A stretch of DNA of 64,000 nt from G963662905 sp963676725 (lineage in GTDB: Bacteria > Bacteroidota > Bacteroidia > Bacteroidales > WRLA01). The DNA lies in assembly GCA_963676725.1 (NCBI GenBank), contig OY781463.1, forward strand, positions 4,960,001 to 5,024,000. The letters are read 5' to 3'. Under the pieces are notes generated by a model that saw only the letters and a list, made by a program, of their open reading frames with translations, was not told the origin of the DNA and did no database searches. The position numbers and the translations under genes were made by a program. Shown piece after piece: positions 51,564-61,900 of the stretch (its first letter is position 1; every line of letters begins with the position of its first letter).

Positions 51564-54500
51564 TTATTTTACAATGATCTTTTTCGTAATACGATTATGA
51601 TCCGTTTCCACGGTTACCAAATAAACGCCTGCAGTATTTGGTGCGGGGATGTTTTCTGTGCTTTCCCATACGCCCAATGTCCTGCCGGTGATATCGGTGA
51701 GGGTGATGCGTTTGATTTCTGTATCTCCCCGCAGGATGATCTGATTGCCCTGCTGCCAGATATTGATGTTTGCATCCTCAGCAATATCGTCTATGCCGGT
51801 GATGCCTTTAAAGATCAGGACGAAACGGTCTTCGCTCAGTCCTTTCTCACCATTGAAATGATAGGAGCTGCTTTTCAGCTTATGGCGGGTTCCGGTGTTT
51901 TTGTCTTCAAGCAGGATTTCTGCCGGAGCAAAGCTGCCCTCTGCGCTCAGCAAAGCAATTTCGTAATGATCTGCTTCAGGGAGCAGTAGTCCAAGCGGCA
52001 TATAATCGCGGCTTTGGGCTTCGGGAATGCCGTTTATGGCAAGGGAAATATCATCATCGGCAAGGCTGTAGAGCTGTGGAACTTCTGTATTATAGCTGAA
52101 GAGTTTGAGTGCGTCAAAACGATCACGCTTCCATGTGCTCCGGCTGTCGATACGGATTTTTGTTTCGTCGTAATACTGCGCTGCTTTTAAAATCAGGACA
52201 ATGCTGTTTTCGGCTTCCTTTTCTTTGTAGATGTGGCTGCTGTTGCCATGTGTTTGCATTGCCGGCGTAAAGGTGAAATTTTCCCCGATGGCAGCTTCTT
52301 TTGCCACTGCAAAGAATCCCTGATGAGGCGGAATAAAGGCATCGGCAGCACCACCGTCAACAGAGATAAATCCTGCGCCTCCTTCCTTATTGGGGTTATA
52401 GATGTAGGCGTAATTGTCCTGGAATTTACTGAGGTTGGCCAGGTTCCAGTCGATGGAAGAACTGTAGGGGTTGCCCATCAGGTTCCAGCCGGAGTTGTAG
52501 GTCCAGGATTTTGATGAAGTGTTTGCCAAAGGAAAGTTGATGGTTCCGGTATTTGGTGTTCCAATGATGGATTTCGTGGGATTTTCGCTGTTGTAAGCTG
52601 TAAGATATCCTTTCCCGGCCACAAAATTATCGCTTCCGTTTACTTCGGCAAATGTGGGGTCTTGCTGCGGATCATCTGTTTTATAGTTGATCCATGTTCC
52701 GGGCGAAGTCTCGAGCCATGCAAAGAAATCATCGTTGGCGCCGGGATTCCATCCGTTATCACTGATATCGCATACCGCCGGACTGCTGAACATATGCCAT
52801 GCCTGAGCTGAACCGGGCAGGTAGGATTGGGATGTGATGGTGCCGCTGTTGCTTGTATCGCCTTTTATGATGAGGGAGCCGGTTCCGGAGGATGAACTCA
52901 GGATTGTCAGATAAGCGCCTGCCTGAACAGTGATGTCATTACAGTTTGCGGTATCCGTTTCTGCAATAGCAGGAGAGGGCGATTTGCCTTCCATTTGAGG
53001 AATGGTGATGTCATCACTGGCAGTTGGCAAGGCTTGGGGTGACCAGTTTCCGGCTGTAATCCATGAATTACTTACATTACCTGTCCATTGCTGGTTGTAA
53101 TTCGTCGGCTCATAAGAACCTATAGAAGGATAATATTGATGACGGGTAAGGTCGCGCTGATCGGTAGTGATTTCAGTTACACCTGAACTGACAATAGTAC
53201 TTCCGTCTTCAACTTTAACCCAGTTTGTTCCGTTATGGAAAACATATTTTGTTGTGCCGTTATCGTCATATTCTCCGGTTCTTACGCCTGCACCAATGGC
53301 TATGCTATTAGAGGCCAAGGCCACAGTTTCAGTCTTACCGCCGTTATCGGCAAGCACAGGTTTGTAAATGGCATTTTCGCTGATTGTGGTATAACTTTCA
53401 AATAGTGGGTCGCCTTGTCCGCTGGTATAGCTGTAGTTGGTGTTGTTGCCTCCGCTTAAAACAGTGCCACCCATAATATTATAATTGCCATACAGGCTTC
53501 CTCCATAATTATAAATATCATTATATGCACTGTTATCAGTTTTATAATTATAGGCTACAATTGAATTTGTTAAGTAAACATAAAGATTACCCATGCCCGT
53601 ATTGCTTAAATATAAGCCTGAGCCATCATAGGGGCTGGTATTTCCGGAAATTACAGAATTTGTAATTCTTAAATATACATCATTGCTGCCCATACCACCG
53701 AGAGAAGTAATAATTCCAATATTCGTATTGTCACTTATGGTACAATTATCAAGGCTTACATTACCGTCCGAATCAATACCGCATTGATTACCACTGACTG
53801 TACTGTTTTTTAAAATCAGAGTAGAACCTGGATAATTGTAAATACCGCCACCAGAATATCCACTGTTATTCTTTATTTCACTATTCGTAATTGTAGTTGT
53901 CGTATTTGACCCATTGTATATACCGCCACCAGAATTATTCGCCAGTATACTATTTGAGCTGATAGTGCATTCATCTAGTGATAATGTTGATCCACTCACA
54001 TAAATACAACCACCATTAATCCTTGCTGTATTCGCAGTCATGGTAGTATTAGTCAGCGAAACTGCAGAGTTTAACAGATACATTGCACCACCTTCTCCGC
54101 TACCATTGTTATCATTAGCAGTATTCCCTGTGATTGTGCAGTTTGATGTATTCAATGTTGAACCGGACACATGTACAGCTCCCCCTCTTACAGCTCTTGA
54201 ACCGGAAATCGTAATATTACTCAGTGAGCACGTTCCGCCTCCTTCAAATTGCAGCGTTCCGCCCGGGGCCAAATAACCGGAAGATATATCCCCTCCTTTC
54301 AATGTCATATTGGAGAGCGTAAGCGTTTTGCCGGAAGCAATATTTGCATACATTATCCTGGAATTTGTACCACCGGTGCCCGGTGTCGTCACCTGAACCG
54401 TCACATCTGTTCCGCTGCCGGCAGAGTTGTCGCCATCAATAATAAGTGATTTTGAAACCGAAATCTGGGAACCTAAAGAAATGGTTTCTTCACCTGCGCC

Positions 54501-57500
54501 AAGGTCGAAAGTAATCGTAGCCTCTTCTTCACAATGTTCAATAATATATCGTAAAGTTCCAGATCCGCCGTCATCTAAGTGGCTGGTCACTACATAATGG
54601 AGCGTTTGCTCATATGCACCGATTGCAATTAAAGATGGGTCGCGCGGAAAGCCCCGCTGGTCGGTAGTGATTTCTGTAACCCCTGAACCTACTGTTGTAG
54701 AACCATCTTCTGCTTTCACCCAGTTGGTTCCATTATGGAAAACATATTTTGTTGTGCCGTTGTCGTCATATTCTCCGGTTCTTACACCTGCACCAATGGC
54801 TATGCTATTTGAAGCCAATGCCACAGTTTCGGTGTTACCGCCGTTATCGGCAAGCACGGGTTTGTAGATTGCTCCAGCCGAAACTTCTGTATAATTATTA
54901 AACAGCTCAGCGCCCAATCCGCTGGTATAGCTGTAATTCGCGCTGTTGCTGCCAATTTGAGTACCACCAATAATATTATAATCACCATAGAAGTTATAAG
55001 TATTTTCGCCTATTATGTCATCATATCCACTTCCGTCAGAATTGTAAGTTACGATACTATTGATGAATGTGACATTTGTTGTTGATGTGCTCATACCTGT
55101 TATCCCATAGCCGTAAGCATATAATCCAGCGCCGTTGCCACCGGAAGTGTTGCCACAAATGGTACTATTTGATACGGTAAAATTCAGGTTAATATCATCC
55201 ATAATTGGTTCGCCGGCATAACAGCAGATTCCTCCACCATCAGATGTTGATGAATTATTTGAAATAGTTGAATTATTGAGTGAAGGTGAAATATCACGAT
55301 TTGGTTGAATATATATTCCACCTCCTTTATCTGCGGAATTTCCACTTATCGTACTGCTTGTAATTGATGGATTTTGATTAACAGCCAAATATATTCCACC
55401 ACCATTAGATGAGGCAGTATTGTTTGTTATACTCGCATTGGTTAAGGTTAGTTCTCTTTGAGAATAGATACCTCCTCCGGAAGAAGCTGTGCAGTTATCA
55501 ATAGATATAGCATTTACGGAGTTTAGACAAGACAAGTATACACCACCTCCATTCACTGTTGCAGTACAATTGCTAATGGATAAAGAGTTTACGGTAAATA
55601 TACCGCTGCTTGCAGAATTACTGACACCACCGCCATTGCCAGAGGTAGCCTGACAATTGGAAATTGTACAGTTATTTAAGGTAAGAGATGAACTAAATAC
55701 ATATATACCACCGCCTTGTGGAGCTTTGGAACCGGTAATCGTGACATTTGTAAGGGTACAGGAGTTAAGATTATTTATATAAAGCGTGCCGGCCGCATTA
55801 TCTGTTACATTTCCTCCCTTTAAGGTCATGTTGCTTAAATTTATTGTGTAAGTGCCTCCCGGATTGAAATAAAATATGCGGGAATTGGTTACACCTGGTA
55901 CAGTTACCTGAATCGTCACCTCAGTCCCACTACCTGCAGTATTTGCTCCATCAATATTGATTGATTTTGGATTGTTGTTGTATAATACTGATATTTCTGA
56001 GCCTAAAGTAATAGTTTCGTTCCCCGGACTGAGATTGAAAGTAATAGTAGCTCCATCATCACAATTATCAATAATATAGCGTAAAGTTCCGGTTCCACCG
56101 TCATCTGCATTACTGGTTACAACATATGCGGGTGAAGCTGAGATTGTAACACTTTTAACATTGCTGTATTCCAAAGTTCCGGAGCCGCTTCTTTTTCCAC
56201 TAAGCCTGTAGTAATAGGTAGTTGGAGCCGTAAGGCCTGTAATTGACTTGCTGGTTTCAGAACTGGAAGCTGTTACTGTTGAGGAACCTGAAAAATCCAA
56301 CGAAGTAGAATATTCAATCGTATATCCGTCATCATAGCTGCTGTTGACTTCCGCCGGGCAGGACCAGTTGGCCGTAAAACTGGTTTCGGCAATATCGGTA
56401 GCATCTTCGGCAATTACCATGGCGTAGGAGTTTACCCAGGAAGGAGTGTTTACAAGACTGGCATTATGGGCATTTGAAGTTAGATCGCTTAGTGCTGTCC
56501 CGGAGCCATTATCACACCTGTAGTATGCCTCGAGGTTCGGTTCATTGCCGTTCAGCAAGGTGGTCATATACGTGTTTATCTCTGTTGATAACCGGGCAGT
56601 TTTCCACACCCTGACCTCATCAATAGTTCCATCGAAATACCTTCCTGTTCCATCATTGGTAGACAAATAAAATGTGCTGTTCGATGTAAAGCTTCCTGTT
56701 TGCGATAAATTAGCATCCTCTACACCATCAATGTAAATCTTCATAGTTGAACCATCGTAAACCCCTGCAATATGATACCATCGACCTGTTTCCAGTGTGG
56801 ATGTGCTGGTTAATTTTTGTTGATCCCCGGAAAAATTTAACACAAACTGAATTTTATTTCCGGCCGGGATATCTACATCTCCCAATCTTAAAAAAGCCGA
56901 ATTTGACCCCGATTCGGTCCCCATGATTTGGGAAATATATGGCGAGACTGCTGTTTGAAAACTCTCCGGTTTTATCCAGCATTCCAGGGTGATTGCTGAG
57001 CCGCCTAAGTTTATACTTCCACAATTAGCATACTGTGAATTATCTCTTTCAAAATCCAAAGCGTATTCTGGGGCTTGAGGCCCTGTAGTTGTTAGGCTCT
57101 TCACATTACTATACGCTGCCGAACTGCTTCTAACGCCTCCAACTCTGTAGTAATAAGTGGTTGAATGGGATAAACCTGTGATTGATTTGCTGGTTTCTGA
57201 TTTCAGAGCATCTGTTGTAGAACTACCTGTGAAATCCTGGTTTATGGAATACTCAATTCTGTAGCCATCAAAACTGCTGTTGGCTTCTGCCGGGCAATCC
57301 CAGTTGACGGTAAAACCGGTTTCGGTAATATCTGTAGCCTCTTCGGTACTGACCATGGCGTAGGAGCTTACCCACGAAGAATTTGTCAATGTACCATTAT
57401 GGCCATTTATAGTTGCGTCAGTTACAGAAGTGCCGGAACCGTCATCCAGTCTGTAATATGCCACAAGATTTGATTCATTGCCAATTAAGGGGCTTGTCAT

Positions 57501-58394
57501 ATAATCCCGGATTTCCTGCGCAGTTCTAACATCACTCCAATACCTCACTTCATCTATTTTTCCTGTTGAAAAAATTCTGTTAGTTGTATTCCCCGCTCCG
57601 ATATATGAAGGGGCAACAGGCGTGACAGCCGGATTGGGGTTGCTTGCTTCTGTGTAAACATTTACACCATCCAAATAAATATTAACTTCATTGCTTGATC
57701 CTACACTAAAAGCGATATGATGCCAACCCGTTCCAATAGTAACATTTGGATCAATCCATCTTTTTATGTCAATTAGTACTAATAATTCATTGCCTGAATT
57801 GTCAAATTGCCCGTCACCGACACCTATACCAAAGCCGGAATCATGCGTTCCCAGCCTGGCAATTGTTCCTGATTCGCTGGTTGTGGGCAGGTAGACCCAG
57901 GCTTCAATAGTTACATTGGTAGTACCCAATCCAAACACCGAGTTTATACTTGCATAATCATCCGAATTATCAAAATCCAAACAATACTCCGGTGCTAAAG
58001 ATCGGGTTGTCAATTGTTTCACTTTGCTATTCCCCTGTGTTGAAGATCCACTTTTTTTTCCAATCTCCCGCTTATGATATTTCGTATTATCTGCCGGGCC
58101 GGTGGTTGCCTTACTGGTTTCTGATATTAAAGCTGATGTTGTGGCATTTCCGCTCGAAAAATCAGAAGTGGTGGAATATTGAGTGGTATAGCCCTCGTTA
58201 TAACTGCCGTTGGCACCCGAAAAATTCCAGTTGGCTGCATAGCTTTTAGTTGAAATATCAGTTGCTTCTTGCGCTAATACCTTCGCATAGCAAGGTTTCC
58301 AGTCATTATTGCTTGTTGCAGTTAAGGTTGTACCAAATAGCCAAAATGGCAAAAGGCATAAAGCAATACCGATCAGTAGTATAAAATTTTTCAT
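51564..58394 (-). CDS. Giant T9SS adhesin: LamG, FnIII-like and duplicated beta-helix
   Basis: 2276 residues, the largest gene here. Signal peptide; a partial FnIII-like region; LamG 1 (about 135-330, TTNVTIEAWVYLPT, IDEVRYWSDVRTAQEI); FnIII (about 345-440, ITETGFTVNWDCPA); LamG 2 (about 440-650); FnIII 2 (about 660-755). Two homologous right-handed beta-helix modules of about 500 residues follow (about 758-1265 and 1266-1760). Each starts VVTS.[AL]DDGG.GTLRYII and ends with a nearly identical ETVALASNSIAIGAGVRTGE block and GAYE/GSYE. Then come WTGNVSNSWITAGNWS, GWNLMGNPYSSSIDW and a type A sorting domain (TVETDHNRITKKIIVK). It is a surface adhesin by architecture; no catalytic motif is seen. 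Confidence 0.85.
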   Translation of the reverse strand: MKNFILLIGIALCLLPFWLFGTTLTATSNNDWKPCYAKVLAQEATDISTKSYAANWNFSGANGSYNEGYTTQYSTTSDFSSGNATTSALISETSKATTGPADNTKYHKREIGKKSGSSTQGNSKVKQLTTRSLAPEYCLDFDNSDDYASINSVFGLGTTNVTIEAWVYLPTTSESGTIARLGTHDSGFGIGVGDGQFDNSGNELLVLIDIKRWIDPNVTIGTGWHHIAFSVGSSNEVNIYLDGVNVYTEASNPNPAVTPVAPSYIGAGNTTNRIFSTGKIDEVRYWSDVRTAQEIRDYMTSPLIGNESNLVAYYRLDDGSGTSVTDATINGHNGTLTNSSWVSSYAMVSTEEATDITETGFTVNWDCPAEANSSFDGYRIEYSINQDFTGSSTTDALKSETSKSITGLSHSTTYYYRVGGVRSSSAAYSNVKSLTTTGPQAPEYALDFERDNSQYANCGSINLGGSAITLECWIKPESFQTAVSPYISQIMGTESGSNSAFLRLGDVDIPAGNKIQFVLNFSGDQQKLTSTSTLETGRWYHIAGVYDGSTMKIYIDGVEDANLSQTGSFTSNSTFYLSTNDGTGRYFDGTIDEVRVWKTARLSTEINTYMTTLLNGNEPNLEAYYRCDNGSGTALSDLTSNAHNASLVNTPSWVNSYAMVIAEDATDIAETSFTANWSCPAEVNSSYDDGYTIEYSTSLDFSGSSTVTASSSETSKSITGLTAPTTYYYRLSGKRSGSGTLEYSNVKSVTISASPAYVVTSNADDGGTGTLRYIIDNCDDGATITFNLSPGNETITLGSEISVLYNNNPKSINIDGANTAGSGTEVTIQVTVPGVTNSRIFYFNPGGTYTINLSNMTLKGGNVTDNAAGTLYINNLNSCTLTNVTITGSKAPQGGGIYVFSSSLTLNNCTISNCQATSGNGGGVSNSASSGIFTVNSLSISNCTATVNGGGVYLSCLNSVNAISIDNCTASSGGGIYSQRELTLTNASITNNTASSNGGGIYLAVNQNPSITSSTISGNSADKGGGIYIQPNRDISPSLNNSTISNNSSTSDGGGICCYAGEPIMDDINLNFTVSNSTICGNTSGGNGAGLYAYGYGITGMSTSTTNVTFINSIVTYNSDGSGYDDIIGENTYNFYGDYNIIGGTQIGSNSANYSYTSGLGAELFNNYTEVSAGAIYKPVLADNGGNTETVALASNSIAIGAGVRTGEYDDNGTTKYVFHNGTNWVKAEDGSTTVGSGVTEITTDQRGFPRDPSLIAIGAYEQTLHYVVTSHLDDGGSGTLRYIIEHCEEEATITFDLGAGEETISLGSQISVSKSLIIDGDNSAGSGTDVTVQVTTPGTGGTNSRIMYANIASGKTLTLSNMTLKGGDISSGYLAPGGTLQFEGGGTCSLSNITISGSRAVRGGAVHVSGSTLNTSNCTITGNTANDNNGSGEGGAMYLLNSAVSLTNTTMTANTARINGGCIYVSGSTLSLDECTISSNSILANNSGGGIYNGSNTTTTITNSEIKNNSGYSGGGIYNYPGSTLILKNSTVSGNQCGIDSDGNVSLDNCTISDNTNIGIITSLGGMGSNDVYLRITNSVISGNTSPYDGSGLYLSNTGMGNLYVYLTNSIVAYNYKTDNSAYNDIYNYGGSLYGNYNIMGGTVLSGGNNTNYSYTSGQGDPLFESYTTISENAIYKPVLADNGGKTETVALASNSIAIGAGVRTGEYDDNGTTKYVFHNGTNWVKVEDGSTIVSSGVTEITTDQRDLTRHQYYPSIGSYEPTNYNQQWTGNVSNSWITAGNWSPQALPTASDDITIPQMEGKSPSPAIAETDTANCNDITVQAGAYLTILSSSSGTGSLIIKGDTSNSGTITSQSYLPGSAQAWHMFSSPAVCDISDNGWNPGANDDFFAWLETSPGTWINYKTDDPQQDPTFAEVNGSDNFVAGKGYLTAYNSENPTKSIIGTPNTGTINFPLANTSSKSWTYNSGWNLMGNPYSSSIDWNLANLSKFQDNYAYIYNPNKEGGAGFISVDGGAADAFIPPHQGFFAVAKEAAIGENFTFTPAMQTHGNSSHIYKEKEAENSIVLILKAAQYYDETKIRIDSRSTWKRDRFDALKLFSYNTEVPQLYSLADDDISLAINGIPEAQSRDYMPLGLLLPEADHYEIALLSAEGSFAPAEILLEDKNTGTRHKLKSSSYHFNGEKGLSEDRFVLIFKGITGIDDIAEDANINIWQQGNQIILRGDTEIKRITLTDITGRTLGVWESTENIPAPNTAGVYLVTVETDHNRITKKIIVK

Positions 58395-58588
58395 AGGTTT
58401 TAGTTGTTCGTTATTATAATGGGGTAAACTGAAATTGGTTTTTGGCTATAAGCTCCAGATCATTTATTTGCACGTTTTGGCTGCTTTTTGCAGGATGGAG
58501 GCTATGCCTTGGCAAAACCGTTGTCCCACAATAGCAGGAAGTTCCGTGACGATAAAGTTGTCAGGTGGCTTTGTGCCTTTATATGGTT
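58395..58588. repeat. 194-base leader duplicated at 63209-63402
   Basis: This gap between microprotein 4 and the 2276-residue gene is nearly identical, base for base and without indels, to 63209-63402, the gap between microprotein 5 and the 1435-residue gene. It is non-coding and may carry the leader or promoter of the giant gene. Confidence 0.8.
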
Positions 58589-58798
58589 TTAATCCTTTGT
58601 GTTTTTCCATTTTTTCACGGCATATGCTCCCCCCAGAGCCAGCAATAGTGCGATTCCGCTGCCAATGGGTGCGCCACCGCCAACGGGTGTGTTCCCTCCA
58701 GCCGGAGCTCCGTTGCCATTGTTGGGGTCGGGTGGGGTTTGGGCGTTCATAGATAATGCGATGATGGCGATTGCGATTGTTGTGATTATTTTTTTCAT
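58589..58798 (-). CDS. PID-CTERM-like microprotein 4
   Basis: 69 residues: signal peptide (MKKIITTIAIAIIALSMNAQ), the linker TPPDPNNGNGAPAGGNTPV, GGGAPIGSG, then a helix and KKWKNTKD. The protein is identical to microprotein 5, 4814 bases to the right. It lies between two giant T9SS genes. Confidence 0.75.
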   Translation of the reverse strand: MKKIITTIAIAIIALSMNAQTPPDPNNGNGAPAGGNTPVGGGAPIGSGIALLLALGGAYAVKKWKNTKD

Positions 58799-58900
58799 GA
58801 TGATATGGTTTTATTGGAACGCGGATGACACAGATTGAACTGTTTTTACACGGATGAAATCAGTGCAAATCCGCACAATCTGTGTTATCAGTGTTCTACT
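58799..58900. repeat. Hairpin-forming spacer duplicated at 63613-63714
   Basis: GATGACACAGATTG (58824-58837) pairs with CAATCTGTGTTATC (58876-58889, one wobble), with CGGAT/ATCCG arms inside. The copy at 63638-63703 is identical. It sits between a T9SS stop and a microprotein start, the position taken elsewhere by the 50-56-base palindromes. Confidence 0.65.
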
Positions 58901-61900
58901 TTATTCAATGATTATTTTTTTCGTTAACATTTGATTCCCTGATGCTACGGTTACCAAATAAACCCCTGCCGTTTTGGGTGCTGGGATGGTTTCGGTATGC
59001 TCCCACACGCCCAAAGTCCTGCCGGTGATGTCGGTGAGGGTGATGCGCTGTGGCTGTTGGTCGCTTTGGATGATGATGTTGCTGCCGGCTACATAAGCCT
59101 GCACGGTACCACTGCTTATTTCCTCCAAAGCAGTGGTGTTGAGATGCAGTTTAAACCGTGTTTCATCATCGTTTAAACGCCAGTCGAAGCTGTACGCGCC
59201 TTCGCTTAGATCATGGAAGATATTGAGTTTGGTATCTTCGAGTATGGCGGTGGAAATATCAGCGATTTCTTGAATACCAATGCTGTAGGTGCCGGCTTCG
59301 TTATTGGTGAAACCAAGCTGGATGCTTTCGGTTTGGGGGCGGACATCTACAGCCAGGTTGCCATCAGGGCATTGTGACCAGATCTGGCAGATGCCTGTGC
59401 TTCCACTGATAAATTTCCATGCATCGCGGGGCAGCTCGAAGTTTTCGTTAGCACTTTGATCGAAAACGATATAGAGCGCATCGCTGTAGTTTTGACTGTT
59501 GGCCGAAAGGACAATTCCGTTGGAAAATACAGTAGCTTCTTTATCTGATGAGGTATGTGTGCGCATTGCATTGGTGAGTGTAAATGTATTGCCGGATGAA
59601 CCGGTGACCACGAAAAAGCCCTCTGTAGGTGCGACATATTGGCTTCCATCGCCGGTACCGGCTTCCGTACGTTCATCATAATCTGTTCCGTTCCAGGTAT
59701 ATTTCGTGCCGTAACCATTTACTTCATTCCAATCGAGGTAGGAAGGGTAGGGGTTTCCTACGAGGTTGGCGCCTTCGTTGGCATCACCTGAGGAAGAATA
59801 CTCGGTGAAGCTAAGCGCGTAGTTTTGGTTTCCGGTAAAAGGCGTTCCGCTGAAGGTAAAGCTTGTTCCGGGTCCTTTCCCTCCGGCATCATACCACAGA
59901 CTAAACCCATGAACCGCACTGAGGTCATGGTCGAGCCCGGTTATGTCTTCCCATTGATGTTGGCTTTCGTTATATAATTGCAGGTATTTTCCGGCAAACA
60001 TTCCGCTTTGGATACCAGCTACGGGCGCGGAGATAAAATGCCATGCGCCGGAAGTGATGTCCATTTTAACATCAACAGAACCGCTTACATTGCCGCTGGT
60101 GATAAGTGAACCGCCTGCATTGACCGTCAGGGATGCATCGGGGCTGACGCTTAGGTTTTTGCAATTTGCACCCGTGCCCGAGGATATTACCGGGTCATGG
60201 GCGGTAGCAGGAATGCTGATATCATCGGTGCTTCCCGGAACAGAATTGTTATTCCAGTTGCCGGCTTTGCCCCAATCAGAATCAACAGAGCCTGTCCAGC
60301 TTACGCCATTAACTACAACAGTGGCATAATCAATGGTAGTAAACTCGCTGCCATCGCCGCCATATTCAATGATATAATAATAAACATCATTCGTATTACT
60401 GTAATCATTCCAAACCCCTTGCAGACCCTCCCTGCAATACATATGGGCATAATCTTCATTATTATTAGCGTCATTAGGCTCGCCACCAGCCCAGTTTTCG
60501 TACATATTATTTACGGCAGATCCTGAAGCATCACCAGCCCAGAATTGCATGCCCGCTTCCGGTCCGTCTATCCATTTCCAAAGATCTTCCTCTTCTGCAT
60601 CCGTGGCACCAATCCAGGTGTCTTCAGAGAGTTTATCGTAGAGGTAATCATTTTCTGTTTCTGAGGTAATAGTCGCCAGATAGCCCTGGGCAAGTCCAAA
60701 GCGACTGGCTAAAGCTGCAGCGCGGGCATTTGTCCATGTGATTTTACCTGATTCGTGAATCACCTCATAAAAGTGCTGCTCCCCATCAATGCTTAAACCA
60801 ACACCGTCTCCGAGAATAAAATCAATGGTTCGTGTGTCTTCCGCTGCGGAGGTGGTTTCAAATTTCACATTGCGCAAGGCCGTTTGGTAATTGGAATTAG
60901 ATCCTGTGCCACTAATGCTGAGGATTTTCGTGGAATTGTCCCAGCTGAATGATAAACCAAGAGGTAAATTGCTCACGGAAAGAACATCTTCCGCCACAAT
61001 AGGAGAAATGGAAACCGTGGCATTGTCAATATTGTTTGCGGTGGTAACCGTAGCGTTGGGGGCAAGAATTATAGCCGCACTGCCTTGTGCATAGGCATGT
61101 ACCGGGTTTTCGGTTTCCAGAATTGGTGGGTTCACATCTTCCGATTCCATGGCCGTCCATAAAGAGAACGCATCAATGTCTGATAGTGTAATTATGTTAT
61201 GGAATGTATTTACACTGCCATTCATATCTGCCCAGCTTGTTCCTCCGTCTGTTGATTTGTACAATTCCAAAGCTGAGGCGGTTAAGCCATCCAGCTCATC
61301 GTTATCATAATGAAAAACCAGTGTGGCATTTAAACCTGAGTTGTTTGTGGGCGCAATATTGTACTTCCTTTCGATACTGGCCGGGCTGGAGTTGGCTGTA
61401 TGGCTGCGCGTAATAGTCGTACTGCCCATATTGGACGATGTGGTAATTTCTGCGCCGAGGCCGGCTACGTTTTCATTGATATTGGATAGGTTGCGTGTGG
61501 TTTGGATTTGCCCGCTGTTGCCATAAAGCCGACCTTCATCTTCAATCAGATATGCTGAGGTTCCTAGGGATATAGTCTGTCCATTTAGATTGATATCGCT
61601 TTCGGTAATCAAATTTCCGGACACGGAAAAATAACCACCTAATGACCAATCTGATGACATATTAACAACAATATTTCCGCATCCTGCTTCATCGCCACTC
61701 GTAAATGTTGGGGTACTTCCTCCTGTATAGGAATATATTCCAACACTTTCTGATACTGGTTTGCTTCCCATGCTCCAGTTTGTTGCTGTGGCCCAGGAGG
61801 AAGAAGAAGTGTTTAGCCAGGTGTTGAAAGCGGAAGAGGAAACCCAGTCAGAATTATCCATATTCTGAAGTGCTCCGTTATATCCGTTTCCGCTAAAATC

